From positions 4,249,448 to 4,313,447 of the forward strand of contig NZ_NERD01000002.1 of the NCBI RefSeq assembly GCF_002799155.1: a stretch of DNA of 64,000 bases, given 5' to 3'. Of this stretch, positions 9,434 through 18,302 are shown one piece after another; position 1 is the stretch's first letter, and each line of letters begins with the position of its first letter. Both the position numbers and the translations under genes were made by a program. Below the pieces are notes generated by a model. That model searched no databases, was not told where the DNA came from, and saw only the letters and a program-made list of their open reading frames with translations. The DNA comes from Stenotrophomonas maltophilia (lineage in GTDB: Bacteria; Pseudomonadota; Gammaproteobacteria; Xanthomonadales; Xanthomonadaceae).

Positions 9434-12106
9434 ATGCCGCGTGCGCCGTCGTTCCGCCTGTTCCTGCCCTCGCTGTTGTTGACCCTGGTCGCTGCCGGGT
9501 GTGGCGACAAGGATGCGAAGGCGCCGGCGACCACCGTCACCCAACCGAGCGCGCAGGCTGCGGCGGCCGCCGATCCGGCCGCTGCACCGTTGCTGGCCGC
9601 GCTGCAGAAGCAGCTCGACGGCTACCGCCGGATCATCGTGCTGCTGGCCGACGAGGAACAGCAGTCTGCGGCCGACCGCGGCACCTCCACGCGTGTGGGC
9701 CAGCAGCTGTTCCATGATGGCCTGGAACAGCGCACAGCGATCGCCGTACAGTTCGATACCCTGCTGCGCGGTTCCAGTCCGCAGCGCTTCGCCACCCTCG
9801 GCACCGTGCTGGACTACATCGAGTCCGCGCCGGAACTGTTCGATGCCGATCGCCTGGCCTTCCGCGAAGTGCTGCGTGATCTGCATGAGCGGGTCGGCAC
9901 CGATTCATCGCTGCCGGCGGTGAAGCTGCACCAGCGCATCGGTGAGGACCTGGAGGCGCTCGACGAGATCGAGCGCAACTACAACCAGGAACTGACCCGC
10001 ATCTTCAGCCGCTTCGAGCGCACCCGTGCCATCGAACTGAAGCGCGAGAAGTGGGACGACTACATCGCCCACCTGCACAAGGACTACAGCCGCGAAGCGA
10101 TCCTGCGCGACTATGGCGTGATCGAGCCGTACCCGATGTCGATGAAGGACAGCGACCGCGAGATCTTCGGCCGCGACCTGCCGGCCAAGACCGTGGTGCT
10201 GACCTTCGACGATGGCCCGCACAAGGCCTACACCGATGAAGTGGTGGCCATCCTCAAGCGCTACGACGTGCCGGGCGTGTTCTTCGAAGTGGGCCGCAAC
10301 CTGGGCAAGGTCGAGGCCGATGGCAAGGTCAACCTTGGCCCGATGGCCAAGATCAGCCGCAACCTGATGGAAGAGGGCTATGCGGTGGGCAACCACAGCC
10401 TGACCCATGCCCAGTTGTCGCGCACCACCGGTGACGCGCTGCGCCAGCAGGTGCTGGACACCGACACGCTGCTGAAGGACGTCGACAGCAAGCGTGCGCC
10501 ACTGTTCCGCTTCCCGTATGGCGCGCGCAATGCCGAAGGCCTGCAGCTGCTCAACGAAGCCGGACTGAAGTCGATCATGTGGAACATCGACTCGATGGAC
10601 TGGGCCGACCCGGTGCCGGAATCGATCGTGCAGCGCGTGCTCGACCAGGTGAACAAGGAACAGCGCGGCATCATCCTGTTCCACGACATCCACGACCGTG
10701 CGGTGAAGGCGCTGCCGCAGATCCTCGATCGTCTGATCGCTGATGGCTACCAGTTCGCCGGCTGGAACGGCCGCGACTTCACCGTCGCCCGTGCGCGCAA
10801 GGGCGATACCGGTGCCGCCACCGTTACCACCGGCTACGAGAAGTCCTGGGCGATCGTGGTCGGCATCGACAACTACGCCAAGTGGCCGAAGCTGGAGTAC
10901 GCCAGCCACGACGCGCAGGCGGTGGCCGATACCCTGACCGGGCAGTTCGGCTTCCCGTCCTCGCAGGTGATCGTGCTGAAGAACGAGCAGGCCACCCGCA
11001 ACAACATCCTGGCCGCCTTCCACGACCGCCTGGCCGATGACCGTACCGGCAAGAACGACCGCGTGTTCGTGTTCTTCGCCGGCCATGGCGCGACCCGCCA
11101 GCTCGCCTCCGGGCGCGACCTCGGCTACATCATTCCCGTCGATTCGGATCCGAAGGAATTCGCCACCGACGCGATCGCGATGACCGACATCCAGAACATC
11201 GCCGAGAGCATGCAGGCCAAGCACGTGATGTTCGTGATGGACGCCTGCTACAGCGGACTGGGCCTGACCCGTGGTGGCCCGTCTTCGTCCTCGTTCCTGC
11301 GCGAGAACGCGCGTCGCAGCGCGCGGCAGATGCTGACCGCCGGTGGTGCCGACCAGCAGGTGGCTGATGCCGGCCCGAACGGCCACTCGGTGTTCACCTG
11401 GGTGCTGCTGCAGGCGCTGGCCGGCAAGGGTGACCTCAACGGCGACGGCCTGATCACCGGTACCGAGCTGGCCGCCTACGTGGCGCCGGCGGTGTCGGCG
11501 GTCTCGCACCAGACCCCGGCCTTCGGCAGCCTGCCGGGTTCGCAGGGCGGCGAGTTCGTGTTCCAGGTGCCGGACAGCCAGGAATTCCTCAACGCCGATA
11601 CGCGCCAGCTGACCGCCGATGCGATCGCGCTGAACAACAAGGTGGATGCGGCCAGCGAAGCCAAGGGCAGCCAGGCGCCGGTGACCGTGGCCGACCTGCA
11701 GGGTGGCAAGGCCAAGCTGGTGGTGCCCACCGCCGGCCCGGCATCCGACCGCCAGCGCGCGCAGCAGGCCAACGACCGTGGCCTGCAGCTGTACCGCGAG
11801 AAGCAGTACGACGAGGCGGCCGCGCAGTTCACCGAGGCGTTGAAGCTGCGCCCGGACTTCGCCCAGGCCGCGAACAACCTCGGTTTCGTCTACTACCGCC
11901 AGCAGCGCTATGCCGAAGCCGCGCGCTGGCTGGAGAACACGTTGAAGATCGACCCGTCGCGTGCGGTGGCCTATCTCAACCTGGGCGATGCCTACTTCAA
12001 AGCCGGCGACAAGGCCAAGGCGAAGCAGGCCTATACCACCTACCTGGCGCTGCAGCCGCAGGGCAGCGGTGCCGCGCAGGCACGCGTGCAGCTGGAGAAA
12101 CTCTGA
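9434..12106 (+). CDS. Lipoprotein fusing polysaccharide deacetylase, caspase-like peptidase and TPRs
   Basis: A large 890-aa protein with an unusual domain order. A signal peptide ends in a lipobox-like LVAAGC (Cys23), so it is probably an exported lipoprotein. After an alpha-helical stretch (about 55-220) comes a NodB-type deacetylase with TFDD at 257-260, metal-binding His321/His325 in NHSLTH, RFPYG at 359-363 and LFHDIH near 415-420. It is followed by a peptidase C14 (metacaspase-like) domain beginning SWAIVVGIDNY at 471, with His551 in FFAGHGA and Cys605 in MDACYSG, so the catalytic dyad looks intact. About three TPR motifs fill roughly 770-868. The mnmE start codon follows after 3 bp, so the two are probably co-transcribed. 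Substrates are unknown; peptidoglycan or exopolysaccharide is possible for the deacetylase. Confidence 0.9.
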   Translation: MPRAPSFRLFLPSLLLTLVAAGCGDKDAKAPATTVTQPSAQAAAAADPAAAPLLAALQKQLDGYRRIIVLLADEEQQSAADRGTSTRVGQQLFHDGLEQRTAIAVQFDTLLRGSSPQRFATLGTVLDYIESAPELFDADRLAFREVLRDLHERVGTDSSLPAVKLHQRIGEDLEALDEIERNYNQELTRIFSRFERTRAIELKREKWDDYIAHLHKDYSREAILRDYGVIEPYPMSMKDSDREIFGRDLPAKTVVLTFDDGPHKAYTDEVVAILKRYDVPGVFFEVGRNLGKVEADGKVNLGPMAKISRNLMEEGYAVGNHSLTHAQLSRTTGDALRQQVLDTDTLLKDVDSKRAPLFRFPYGARNAEGLQLLNEAGLKSIMWNIDSMDWADPVPESIVQRVLDQVNKEQRGIILFHDIHDRAVKALPQILDRLIADGYQFAGWNGRDFTVARARKGDTGAATVTTGYEKSWAIVVGIDNYAKWPKLEYASHDAQAVADTLTGQFGFPSSQVIVLKNEQATRNNILAAFHDRLADDRTGKNDRVFVFFAGHGATRQLASGRDLGYIIPVDSDPKEFATDAIAMTDIQNIAESMQAKHVMFVMDACYSGLGLTRGGPSSSSFLRENARRSARQMLTAGGADQQVADAGPNGHSVFTWVLLQALAGKGDLNGDGLITGTELAAYVAPAVSAVSHQTPAFGSLPGSQGGEFVFQVPDSQEFLNADTRQLTADAIALNNKVDAASEAKGSQAPVTVADLQGGKAKLVVPTAGPASDRQRAQQANDRGLQLYREKQYDEAAAQFTEALKLRPDFAQAANNLGFVYYRQQRYAEAARWLENTLKIDPSRAVAYLNLGDAYFKAGDKAKAKQAYTTYLALQPQGSGAAQARVQLEKL

Positions 12107-12109
12107 GCC

Positions 12110-13459
12110 ATGAACGACGCGATCCGCACCGACACCATCGTGGCCATCGCCAGTGCGCCGGGCGCCGGCGGCGTCGGCCTGCTGCGCCTGTCTGGCCCGC
12201 GCGCTGCGGCCATCGCCACCGCGCTGGGTGCGCCCGTGCTGCGGCCGCGCCATGCGCACTATGCGCGGCTGCGTGATGCCGATGGCGAGGTCATCGACGA
12301 TGGCATCGTGCTGTGGTTCCCGGCACCGAACAGCTTCACCGGCGAGGAAGTGGTGGAACTGCAGGGCCACGGCAGCCCGGTGCTGCTGCAGCAACTGGTG
12401 GCACGCTGCATCGCGCTCGGTGCGCGCCAGGCGCGGCCGGGGGAGTTCAGCGAACGCGCGTTCCTCAACGGCAAGTTGGACCTGGCCCAGGCCGAGGCCA
12501 TCGCCGACCTGATCGCCGCGGGCGACAACCGTGCCGCGCGCGCTGCACGGCGTTCGCTGGATGGCGTGTTCTCGCGCCGCATCGACGCTGTGGTCGAGCA
12601 GCTGGTGCTGCTGCGGATCCATGTGGAAGCGGCCATCGACTTCGCCGACGAACCGCTGGATACCCTCGGTGGCGCGCAGGTGCGGCGTGGCCTGGAACAG
12701 GCGCGCAGCGACTTGGGCCTGCTGCGCCGCGACGCCGAACGCGGCCGTCGCCTGCGCGATGGCCTGCACGCGGTGCTGATCGGCCCGCCGAATGCCGGCA
12801 AGAGCTCATTGCTCAATGCACTGGCCGGCAGCGAACGCGCCATCGTTACCGACATCGCCGGCACCACCCGCGACACGCTGCGCGAGACCATCCGCCTGGA
12901 TGGCCTGGAGCTGACCCTGGTCGACACCGCCGGCCTGCGCGACGGCGGCGACGCCATCGAACGCGAAGGCATGCGCCGCGCCCATGTGGAGATCGAGCGC
13001 ACCGACCTGGCGCTGATCGTGCTGGATGCGCGCGATCCGGCTGCGGGTGAAGCCGCACTGGGCGATGCCGTGGCGGCGGTGCCGCACAAGGTCTACATCC
13101 ACAACAAGTCGGACCTGCTGGAGGCGTTGCCGACGCTGGACGATCCGGACCGGGTGTTCGTTTCGGCCGCCACCGGCGCCGGGCTCGAAGATCTGCACGC
13201 GCGCCTGCGTTCGATCGCATCGGCCGGGGCAGGGGAGCAGGTGGACGGCGAGTTCTCCGCGCGCACGCGGCATGTGGACGCAATCGAGCGGGCGCAGGAA
13301 CACGCGCAACGCGCCGATGCCGAACTGGCGCATGAGCACCTGGAGCTGGCCGCCGAGGAACTGCGGCTCGCCCATGACGCACTGGGCGAGATCACCGGAC
13401 AGATGAGTGCCGATGACTTGCTGGGAAGGATCTTCTCCAGCTTCTGCATCGGGAAGTAG
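12110..13459 (+). CDS. mnmE: tRNA uridine-5-carboxymethylaminomethyl(34) synthesis GTPase MnmE
   Basis: GTPase that, with MnmG, modifies the wobble uridine of certain tRNAs. The 449-aa length is normal. The N-terminal folate-binding domain starts with [17 protein letters not shown]. The G domain has G1 GPPNAGKS at 225-232, the G2 region GTTRDT, G3 DTAG and G4 NKSD. The C-terminus ends with the invariant CIGK. It lies 3 bp after the deacetylase-caspase gene and is followed by a GGGTCGGA palindrome that may terminate transcription. Confidence 0.98.
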   Translation: MNDAIRTDTIVAIASAPGAGGVGLLRLSGPRAAAIATALGAPVLRPRHAHYARLRDADGEVIDDGIVLWFPAPNSFTGEEVVELQGHGSPVLLQQLVARCIALGARQARPGEFSERAFLNGKLDLAQAEAIADLIAAGDNRAARAARRSLDGVFSRRIDAVVEQLVLLRIHVEAAIDFADEPLDTLGGAQVRRGLEQARSDLGLLRRDAERGRRLRDGLHAVLIGPPNAGKSSLLNALAGSERAIVTDIAGTTRDTLRETIRLDGLELTLVDTAGLRDGGDAIEREGMRRAHVEIERTDLALIVLDARDPAAGEAALGDAVAAVPHKVYIHNKSDLLEALPTLDDPDRVFVSAATGAGLEDLHARLRSIASAGAGEQVDGEFSARTRHVDAIERAQEHAQRADAELAHEHLELAAEELRLAHDALGEITGQMSADDLLGRIFSSFCIGK

Positions 13460-13462
13460 GGC

Positions 13463-13493
13463 GGGGTCGGAGCCCCTGCGGGGATCCGACCCC
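13463..13493. repeat. GGGTCRGA palindrome, copy 1
   Basis: Imperfect hairpin with outer arms GGGGTCGGA / TCCGACCCC and an inner CCCC-TGC-GGGG stem, 3 bp after the mnmE stop. It is a member of the dispersed family also seen at 16858, 24041, 40721, 40785 and 41246. Confidence 0.85.
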
Positions 13494-13560
13494 AGGTCCC
13501 CCACCTGTCACATTGCCGCCTCATACTGACGCCCATCACATACCGCTTGGGGAAGTCGCA

Positions 13561-14667
13561 GTGAAGTCGTGGGGTTGTGCGTTGCTGTTGTCGTTGGCCG
13601 TGGCACCATCGGTGGCCATGAGTGCTGAATCCTCCACCCCGGCCGCGCACAAGGTGTCGGTCTACGGCCATCGCGGGGCAAGCGCACTGCTGCCCGAGCA
13701 CACCCTGGCCTCGTATGCGCAGGCCATCGCCGATGGCGCCGACTATATCGAGCCGGACCTGGTGATGACCAAGGACGGGGTGATGGTGGCCCGCCACGAG
13801 AACGAGATCGGCGGCACCACCGACGTTGCCTCGCATCCGGAGTTCGCCAGCCGCCGCACCAGCAAGGTCATCGATGGACAGAAGATCGATGGCTGGTTCA
13901 CCGAAGACTTCACCTTGGCCGAGCTGAAGACCCTGTATGCGCGCGAGCGCCTGCCGGAGCTGCGCAGCACCGCCTATGACGGGCAGTTCCGCATCGCCAG
14001 CCTGGACGAGATCCTGGTCTTCCTGGTGCAGCAGGCCGGGCGCGCCAACCGCGGCATCGGCCTGGTGCCGGAAATCAAGCACCCGACCTACTTCCAGTCC
14101 ATCGGCCTGCCGATGGAGGACAAGCTGCTGGCCGCGCTGCGCGGCAACGCCTATACCAACGTCGGCCCGGTCACCATCCAGTCGTTCGAGACCGCCAACC
14201 TGCGCTACCTGCGCGGCAAGCTTGGGCGGGGCAGCAACATCCGCCTGCTGCAGCTGCTGTGGAAGGGCGATACACAGCCGGCCGACATCGCCAAGGCCGG
14301 TGGCACGCTGACCTATGCGCAGATGATGACCCCGGCCGGGTTGAAGGACATCGCCGGCTACGCCGATGGCATCGGCCCCGAGCTGCGCTCGATCATTCCG
14401 CTGGATGCCAAGGGCGCGCTGGGCACGCCGACCTCGCTGGTACGCGATGCGCACGCCGCCGGCCTGATGGTGATTCCGTACACCTTCCGCCCGGAGAACC
14501 ACTTCCAGCCCAGCAACCTGCGCAATGGCGCTGACAACACGCGCAATGCCGAAGGCTCGATTGCCGAGATACGCGCCTACCTTGCAACGGGCATCGATGC
14601 CTTCTTCACCGATGATCCTGCGCTCGGCCGGCAGGCGGTGGACGGGATGGGCACGGCGGGGAACTGA
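13561..14667 (+). CDS. Secreted glycerophosphodiester phosphodiesterase (GlpQ-like)
   Basis: Hydrolyses glycerophosphodiesters to glycerol-3-phosphate and an alcohol. I chose the GTG at 13561 because it gives a clean signal peptide (KSWGCALLLSLAVAPSVAMSA), while an upstream TTG would add an unlikely leader. The protein is 368 aa and probably periplasmic. Family motifs are GHRGASALLPEHTLASY near the mature N-terminus, YIEPDLVMTKDG, the acid/lysine motif PEIKHPTY, and the C-terminal DAFFTDDP. It stands alone between mnmE and the convergent rhomboid gene. Confidence 0.93.
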   Translation: MKSWGCALLLSLAVAPSVAMSAESSTPAAHKVSVYGHRGASALLPEHTLASYAQAIADGADYIEPDLVMTKDGVMVARHENEIGGTTDVASHPEFASRRTSKVIDGQKIDGWFTEDFTLAELKTLYARERLPELRSTAYDGQFRIASLDEILVFLVQQAGRANRGIGLVPEIKHPTYFQSIGLPMEDKLLAALRGNAYTNVGPVTIQSFETANLRYLRGKLGRGSNIRLLQLLWKGDTQPADIAKAGGTLTYAQMMTPAGLKDIAGYADGIGPELRSIIPLDAKGALGTPTSLVRDAHAAGLMVIPYTFRPENHFQPSNLRNGADNTRNAEGSIAEIRAYLATGIDAFFTDDPALGRQAVDGMGTAGN

Positions 14668-14688
14668 TTCTCCCGGCACTGCCTTCGC

Positions 14689-15459
14689 TCAGCCGCGCGG
14701 CTCGTCCGGGCGGCGGAACGGGATCACTACGTAGTCCTGGCCCTCGCGCGGCTGCCACAGCACCGGCACGCGCTGCGGTGACGGCGGCTCCAGCTCGTCG
14801 TCGGCCAGCGGCTCGGCCTCGTCTTCTTCGTCTTCCCAGCTGTAGCGCTGGCGCGGCGGCAGAGGATCGGCGTTGCGGAACAGCAGCGCGGCGATGATGC
14901 CGGCGAAGGCGCCGCCCATGTGCGACTGCCAGGACACGCCATCGGCGTGCGGCAGGATGGTCATCAGCATGCCGCCGTAGAACAGCATGCCGATCAGGCC
15001 GGTGGCGATCGCCGCGCGGTCGCGGCGCAGCAGGCCGAGGCTGGCCAGCAGGAACATCAGGCCATGGGTCACGCCACTGGCGCCCAGGTGCACGCTGCCC
15101 GGATTGCCCAGCATCCACGCGCCGAGGCCCGAACCCAGCCACAGCAGGGGCAGGGCGCGCACGGTGGCTTTCGGATACACGCTGCCGGCGAGGGTGCCAA
15201 GGATCAGGATGGCGATGCTGTTGGCGGCGATGTGCTCGACCGAGGCATGCAGCATCGGGCCGCCGACCAGGCCGAGCAGGCCCTTGGCTTCCAGCGGCGC
15301 GACCGCCCACGGTCGCCAGTCGAACGTGCCCTGCAGGGCGAACACGGCCACCAGCACCAGCACGGCGGCCAGGCTGGCATTGAACGCCCGCAGGATGCGC
15401 GAGCGGTCATTGCGGGGGGCCGGCACATCGCCGGCGGGCAGGGGCGCGTTGTTGTCCAT
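14689..15459 (-). CDS. Rhomboid-family intramembrane serine protease
   Basis: A 256-aa membrane protein with about six hydrophobic segments between residues 30 and 195. Rhomboid hallmarks are present: HASVEHIAANS (His76, Asn80), the catalytic Ser128 in LGASG and the catalytic His180 in SHMGGA. A long soluble C-terminal tail (about 195-256) is acidic (EDEEDEAEPLADDELEPP) and then basic, which is unusual. The substrate is unknown. It overlaps no neighbour and is transcribed towards the GlpQ-like gene. Confidence 0.88.
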   Translation of the reverse strand: MDNNAPLPAGDVPAPRNDRSRILRAFNASLAAVLVLVAVFALQGTFDWRPWAVAPLEAKGLLGLVGGPMLHASVEHIAANSIAILILGTLAGSVYPKATVRALPLLWLGSGLGAWMLGNPGSVHLGASGVTHGLMFLLASLGLLRRDRAAIATGLIGMLFYGGMLMTILPHADGVSWQSHMGGAFAGIIAALLFRNADPLPPRQRYSWEDEEDEAEPLADDELEPPSPQRVPVLWQPREGQDYVVIPFRRPDEPRG

Positions 15460-15566
15460 ACCTCAGCAATGGCGGTGGCTGGCGCGAAACCAAGGCCATC
15501 GCGGCGGGAGAGTGCAGTGCGGCCGGCGGGACAATCCCACCGGCCGCGCCACACAGCCGGTCAGGT

Positions 15567-16529
15567 TCAGGCCTGGCCTTCGCCTTCCTTCGGCGGGTAC
15601 TTCAGGCTCAGCACCACGGTGGCGGCGATGATCACCGCGACCACGCCCAGCGAGACCGGGGTCGGGATCTTGAACAGGTCGATGATCATCATCTTGATGC
15701 CGATGAAGGCCAGCACCAGCGCCAGGCCGTACGGCAGCAGGTGGAAGCGGTCGGCCATGCCGGCCAGCAGGAAGAACATCGCACGCAGGCCCAGCACCGC
15801 GAACACGTTGGAGGTGAGCACGATGAACGGGTCGGTGGTGATCGCGAAGATTGCCGGGATGCTGTCCACGGCGAAGATCACGTCGGTGACCGCGATCAGG
15901 ATCAGCACCGCGAACAGCGGGGTGAACCAGCGCACGCCATCGCGTTTCACGCTCAGCGCGTTGCCGGCGTAGTCCGGCAGCAGGCGCAGGTGCTTGCGCA
16001 TCCAGCGCAGGGCCGGGTTGGTCTCCAGGTCCGGTTCCTGGCCGGCGGCGAACCACATCTTCCAGCCGGTGAACAGCAGGAAGGCACCGAACACGTAGAG
16101 CAGCCAATGGAACTGGCTGATCAGCACGCTACCGGCGAAGATCATGATCGTACGCAGCACGATCGCGCCCAGGATGCCGATGATCAGCACCTTCTGGCGC
16201 TGCTCTTCCGGCACCGCGAAGTAGCTCATGATCATCAGGAAGACAAAGATGTTGTCGACCGCCAGCGCCTTCTCGACCAGGTAGCCGGTCAGGAACTCGA
16301 GGCCGACCTTGTTGGCCACGACCTGGCCGGCAGTCTCATTCAGGTAGTACCAGAGGCCGGCGTTGAACAGCAGGGCCAGCGCGACCCAGCCGATCGACCA
16401 CCACAGGGCCTCCTTGAAGGTGACCTTGTGCGGCCCACCATGGCGCATCAACACGAGGTCGACCAGCAGGGCGATGACCACCACCGCTGCGAAGCCGCCC
16501 CACAACCACACGTTACCGATCGTCTGCAT
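15567..16529 (-). CDS. alx: TerC/Alx family membrane protein, manganese-linked
   Basis: Polytopic inner-membrane protein of 320 aa, close in length and sequence style to E. coli Alx. It starts MQTIGNVWLWGGFAAVV and has about eight to nine transmembrane helices. Conserved acidic motifs lie in membrane segments (EKALAVDNIFVFLM; VTDVIFAVDSIPAIFA). The Alx/TerC family is linked to manganese export and alkaline pH response. The start at 16529 is set by this N-terminus. A yybP-ykoY-type riboswitch in the leader supports manganese control. Confidence 0.93.
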   Translation of the reverse strand: MQTIGNVWLWGGFAAVVVIALLVDLVLMRHGGPHKVTFKEALWWSIGWVALALLFNAGLWYYLNETAGQVVANKVGLEFLTGYLVEKALAVDNIFVFLMIMSYFAVPEEQRQKVLIIGILGAIVLRTIMIFAGSVLISQFHWLLYVFGAFLLFTGWKMWFAAGQEPDLETNPALRWMRKHLRLLPDYAGNALSVKRDGVRWFTPLFAVLILIAVTDVIFAVDSIPAIFAITTDPFIVLTSNVFAVLGLRAMFFLLAGMADRFHLLPYGLALVLAFIGIKMMIIDLFKIPTPVSLGVVAVIIAATVVLSLKYPPKEGEGQA

Positions 16530-16611
16530 TGGGAATGTCCGTTGGAAAGATGAATGCCAGGCCGGACGGCGAGGATCTGCAACGGAGGATCGGGAGGGGA
16601 TCCAGGGACAG

Positions 16612-16730
16612 AGCTTCGCCGGTACGGCGAAGGTCTCGCTCGCAGTTCCAGTCGGCTGGAACTGCCGTTGCACCGGAGCCTGCGGGCTCGAAATGACGGC
16701 GACAACGTCTGGGAGCTACTCCCCTTCTGG
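16612..16730 (-). ncRNA. yybP-ykoY manganese riboswitch upstream of alx
   Basis: The minus-strand leader begins with the hallmark GGGGAGTAGC (16724 down to 16715). It continues through CGTCATTTCGAGCCCGC and a GCAGTTCCAGCCGACTGGAACTGC hairpin region, then reaches the conserved 3' block GCGAGACCTT (about 16639-16630). A CTTCGCCG-TA-CGGCGAAG hairpin follows and may be the expression platform. This arrangement, directly in front of a TerC/Alx gene, matches the yybP-ykoY class that senses Mn2+. Exact boundaries are approximate. Confidence 0.87.
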
Positions 16731-16777
16731 CGCAGATTCTGCGGCTTGGCCGGGCTGCCGTCAAATGGCAGGTGGCC

Positions 16778-16805
16778 GGGGCCGGATCCCCTGCGGGGCT
16801 CCGCG
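16778..16805. repeat. Decayed GGGTCRGA-type palindrome
   Basis: CCGGATCCCCTGCGGGGCTCCG keeps the inner CCCC-TGC-GGGG stem of the family, but its outer arms have lost the GGGTC/GACCC ends. It lies between the alx leader and the rRNA methyltransferase gene. Confidence 0.5.
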
Positions 16806-16828
16806 CGCCCTCCCGCGCTGCCGCTCTG

Positions 16829-16852
16829 GTAGATGCCAACCTTGGTTGGCAT
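16829..16852 (+). repeat. GTAG-headed palindrome (GCCAACC subtype)
   Basis: GTAG followed by the hairpin ATGCCAACC-TT-GGTTGGCAT. It has the same architecture as the GTAG elements elsewhere but a different stem, like the one at 27435. Confidence 0.8.
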
Positions 16853-16857
16853 ACCGG

Positions 16858-16892
16858 CCGGGGTCAGAGCCCCTGCGGGGATCTGACCCCGG
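16858..16892. repeat. GGGTCRGA palindrome, copy 2
   Basis: CCGGGGTCAGA / TCTGACCCCGG arms (11 bp) enclose GCCCCTGCGGGGA. It ends 21 bp before the start codon at 16914, so it is probably in the promoter or leader of that gene. Confidence 0.85.
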
Positions 16893-16913
16893 CGCCCGGT
16901 TTACAATAGGTGG

Positions 16914-18083
16914 ATGAATACCCCCCTTCCCATTGTCCGCCTCAAGAATGCGTGGCGCTCCAGCCACCCGTGGATCTTCCAGAAACTGGTCGAGAAGCCG
17001 ACCGTCCGGCCCAAGCCCGGTTCCATCGTCGACGTGGTCGGCATCGATGGCGAGTTCATTGGCCGCGGGTTCTACAACGGGCATTCGCGCATTGCCGTGC
17101 GCATCCTTGAGACTGACCAGAACGTGCCGGTGGACGCCGGCTGGTTCTCGCGCAAGATCGCCCAGGCGGTGTCGCTGCGCCGTGAGGTGCTGAAGCTCGA
17201 TGCGGTGTCCGACGCCTGGCGCGTGGTGCACAGCGAAGGCGATGGCCTGTCCGGCCTGGTGGTCGACCGCTATGGCGACCTGGTGGTGGTCGAGTTCTTC
17301 GCCGCCGGCATGTTCCGCCACCGCGAGTGGATCTACGACGCCCTGCGCGAGCAGTTCCCGGGCTGCCGCTTCCACAGTTTCGCCGACGAGCACGTGCAGA
17401 AGCAGGAAAGCTTCGACTTCCACGGCAACACCACCACCGAAGCGTCGGTGATCACCGAGTACGGCATCAAGTTCCGCGCCGACCCGGCCGGTGCGCACAA
17501 GACCGGCTTCTTCGCCGACCAGCGCGAGAACCGCCAGTGGTTGAGCCAGCAGGTGGAAGGCAAGAGCGTGCTGGACCTGTGCTGCAACACTGGCGGTTTC
17601 GCCGTGTATGCGGCGGCGCGTGGCGCCTCGGAAGTGGTCGGCATCGACATCGATGAAGACGTCATCCAGATTGCCAAGGGCAATTCGCGCCTGAACAACG
17701 TGCGCCCGAAGTTCGTCCAGTCCGACATCTTCCCGTGGCTGCGCGATGCGGCCAATCGTGGCGAGCAGTACGACGTGGTGATCCTGGACCCGGCGAAGAT
17801 GACCCGCGACCGCGACCAGGTGATCACTGCGCTGAAGAAGTACCTGGACATGAACAAGCTGGCGCTGGGCGTGGTGAAGCCGGGCGGCCTGTTCGCCACG
17901 TTCTCCTGCACCGGCCTGGTGGCCGAGGACCAGTTCCTCGACATGCTGCGTCGTGCGGCGTACTTCTCCGGCCGGACGATCCAGATCCTGAAGGTAGCCG
18001 GCGCCGGCCCGGACCATCCGTTCATGGCCCACGTGCAGGAATCGCGTTACCTGAAGGCCGTGTTCTGCCGCGTGGTCGACTGA
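16914..18083 (+). CDS. rlmI: Class I rRNA cytosine methyltransferase, RlmI family
   Basis: SAM-dependent methyltransferase that probably makes m5C in 23S rRNA. The 389-aa length fits the family (PUA domain plus methyltransferase). The N-terminal PUA-like part is MNTPLPIVRLKNAWRSSHPWIF. The central DGLSGLVVDRYG is typical of this group. The SAM-binding motif VLDLCCNTGGFA lies near residue 218, VVGIDID follows, and the motif VILDPAKM is near 290. The catalytic-type Cys in TFSCTG is present. A GGGTCAGA palindrome lies just upstream. Confidence 0.88.
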   Translation: MNTPLPIVRLKNAWRSSHPWIFQKLVEKPTVRPKPGSIVDVVGIDGEFIGRGFYNGHSRIAVRILETDQNVPVDAGWFSRKIAQAVSLRREVLKLDAVSDAWRVVHSEGDGLSGLVVDRYGDLVVVEFFAAGMFRHREWIYDALREQFPGCRFHSFADEHVQKQESFDFHGNTTTEASVITEYGIKFRADPAGAHKTGFFADQRENRQWLSQQVEGKSVLDLCCNTGGFAVYAAARGASEVVGIDIDEDVIQIAKGNSRLNNVRPKFVQSDIFPWLRDAANRGEQYDVVILDPAKMTRDRDQVITALKKYLDMNKLALGVVKPGGLFATFSCTGLVAEDQFLDMLRRAAYFSGRTIQILKVAGAGPDHPFMAHVQESRYLKAVFCRVVD

Positions 18084-18169
18084 CCCTGTAGCTCTAAAGC
18101 CGAGCCGCGCCACCTGATCAATGGGGCGCCATTCTTACGGGCGCATCGCAATGCGCGGGAAGCTGGGCA

Positions 18170-18198
18170 CCGGGCAGTGAACATGATTCACTGCCCGG
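18170..18198. terminator. Hairpin after the RlmI-like gene, possible terminator
   Basis: Perfect 12-bp stem CCGGGCAGTGAA / TTCACTGCCCGG with a 5-nt loop. No T tract follows, so intrinsic termination is doubtful; RNA-end stabilisation or a repeat relic is possible. Confidence 0.5.
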
Positions 18199-18225
18199 CG
18201 GATCTGCGTGGAAGCCTCGCGATTC

Positions 18226-18249
18226 GCCGGGCGCGGCCCGGCGCTACCC
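18226..18249 (-). repeat. GTAG-headed palindrome, inverted (CGCCGGGC subtype)
   Basis: Read on the minus strand it is GGTAGCGCCGGGCCGCGCCCGGC: a GTAG head followed by a GCCGGGC hairpin. It lies 54 bp before the dipeptidase gene. Confidence 0.75.
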
Positions 18250-18302
18250 AATGCGTGGCCGCAGCGCTATGGTCGGGCTCTTCCCAATGCCGGTGAGAGC
18301 CC

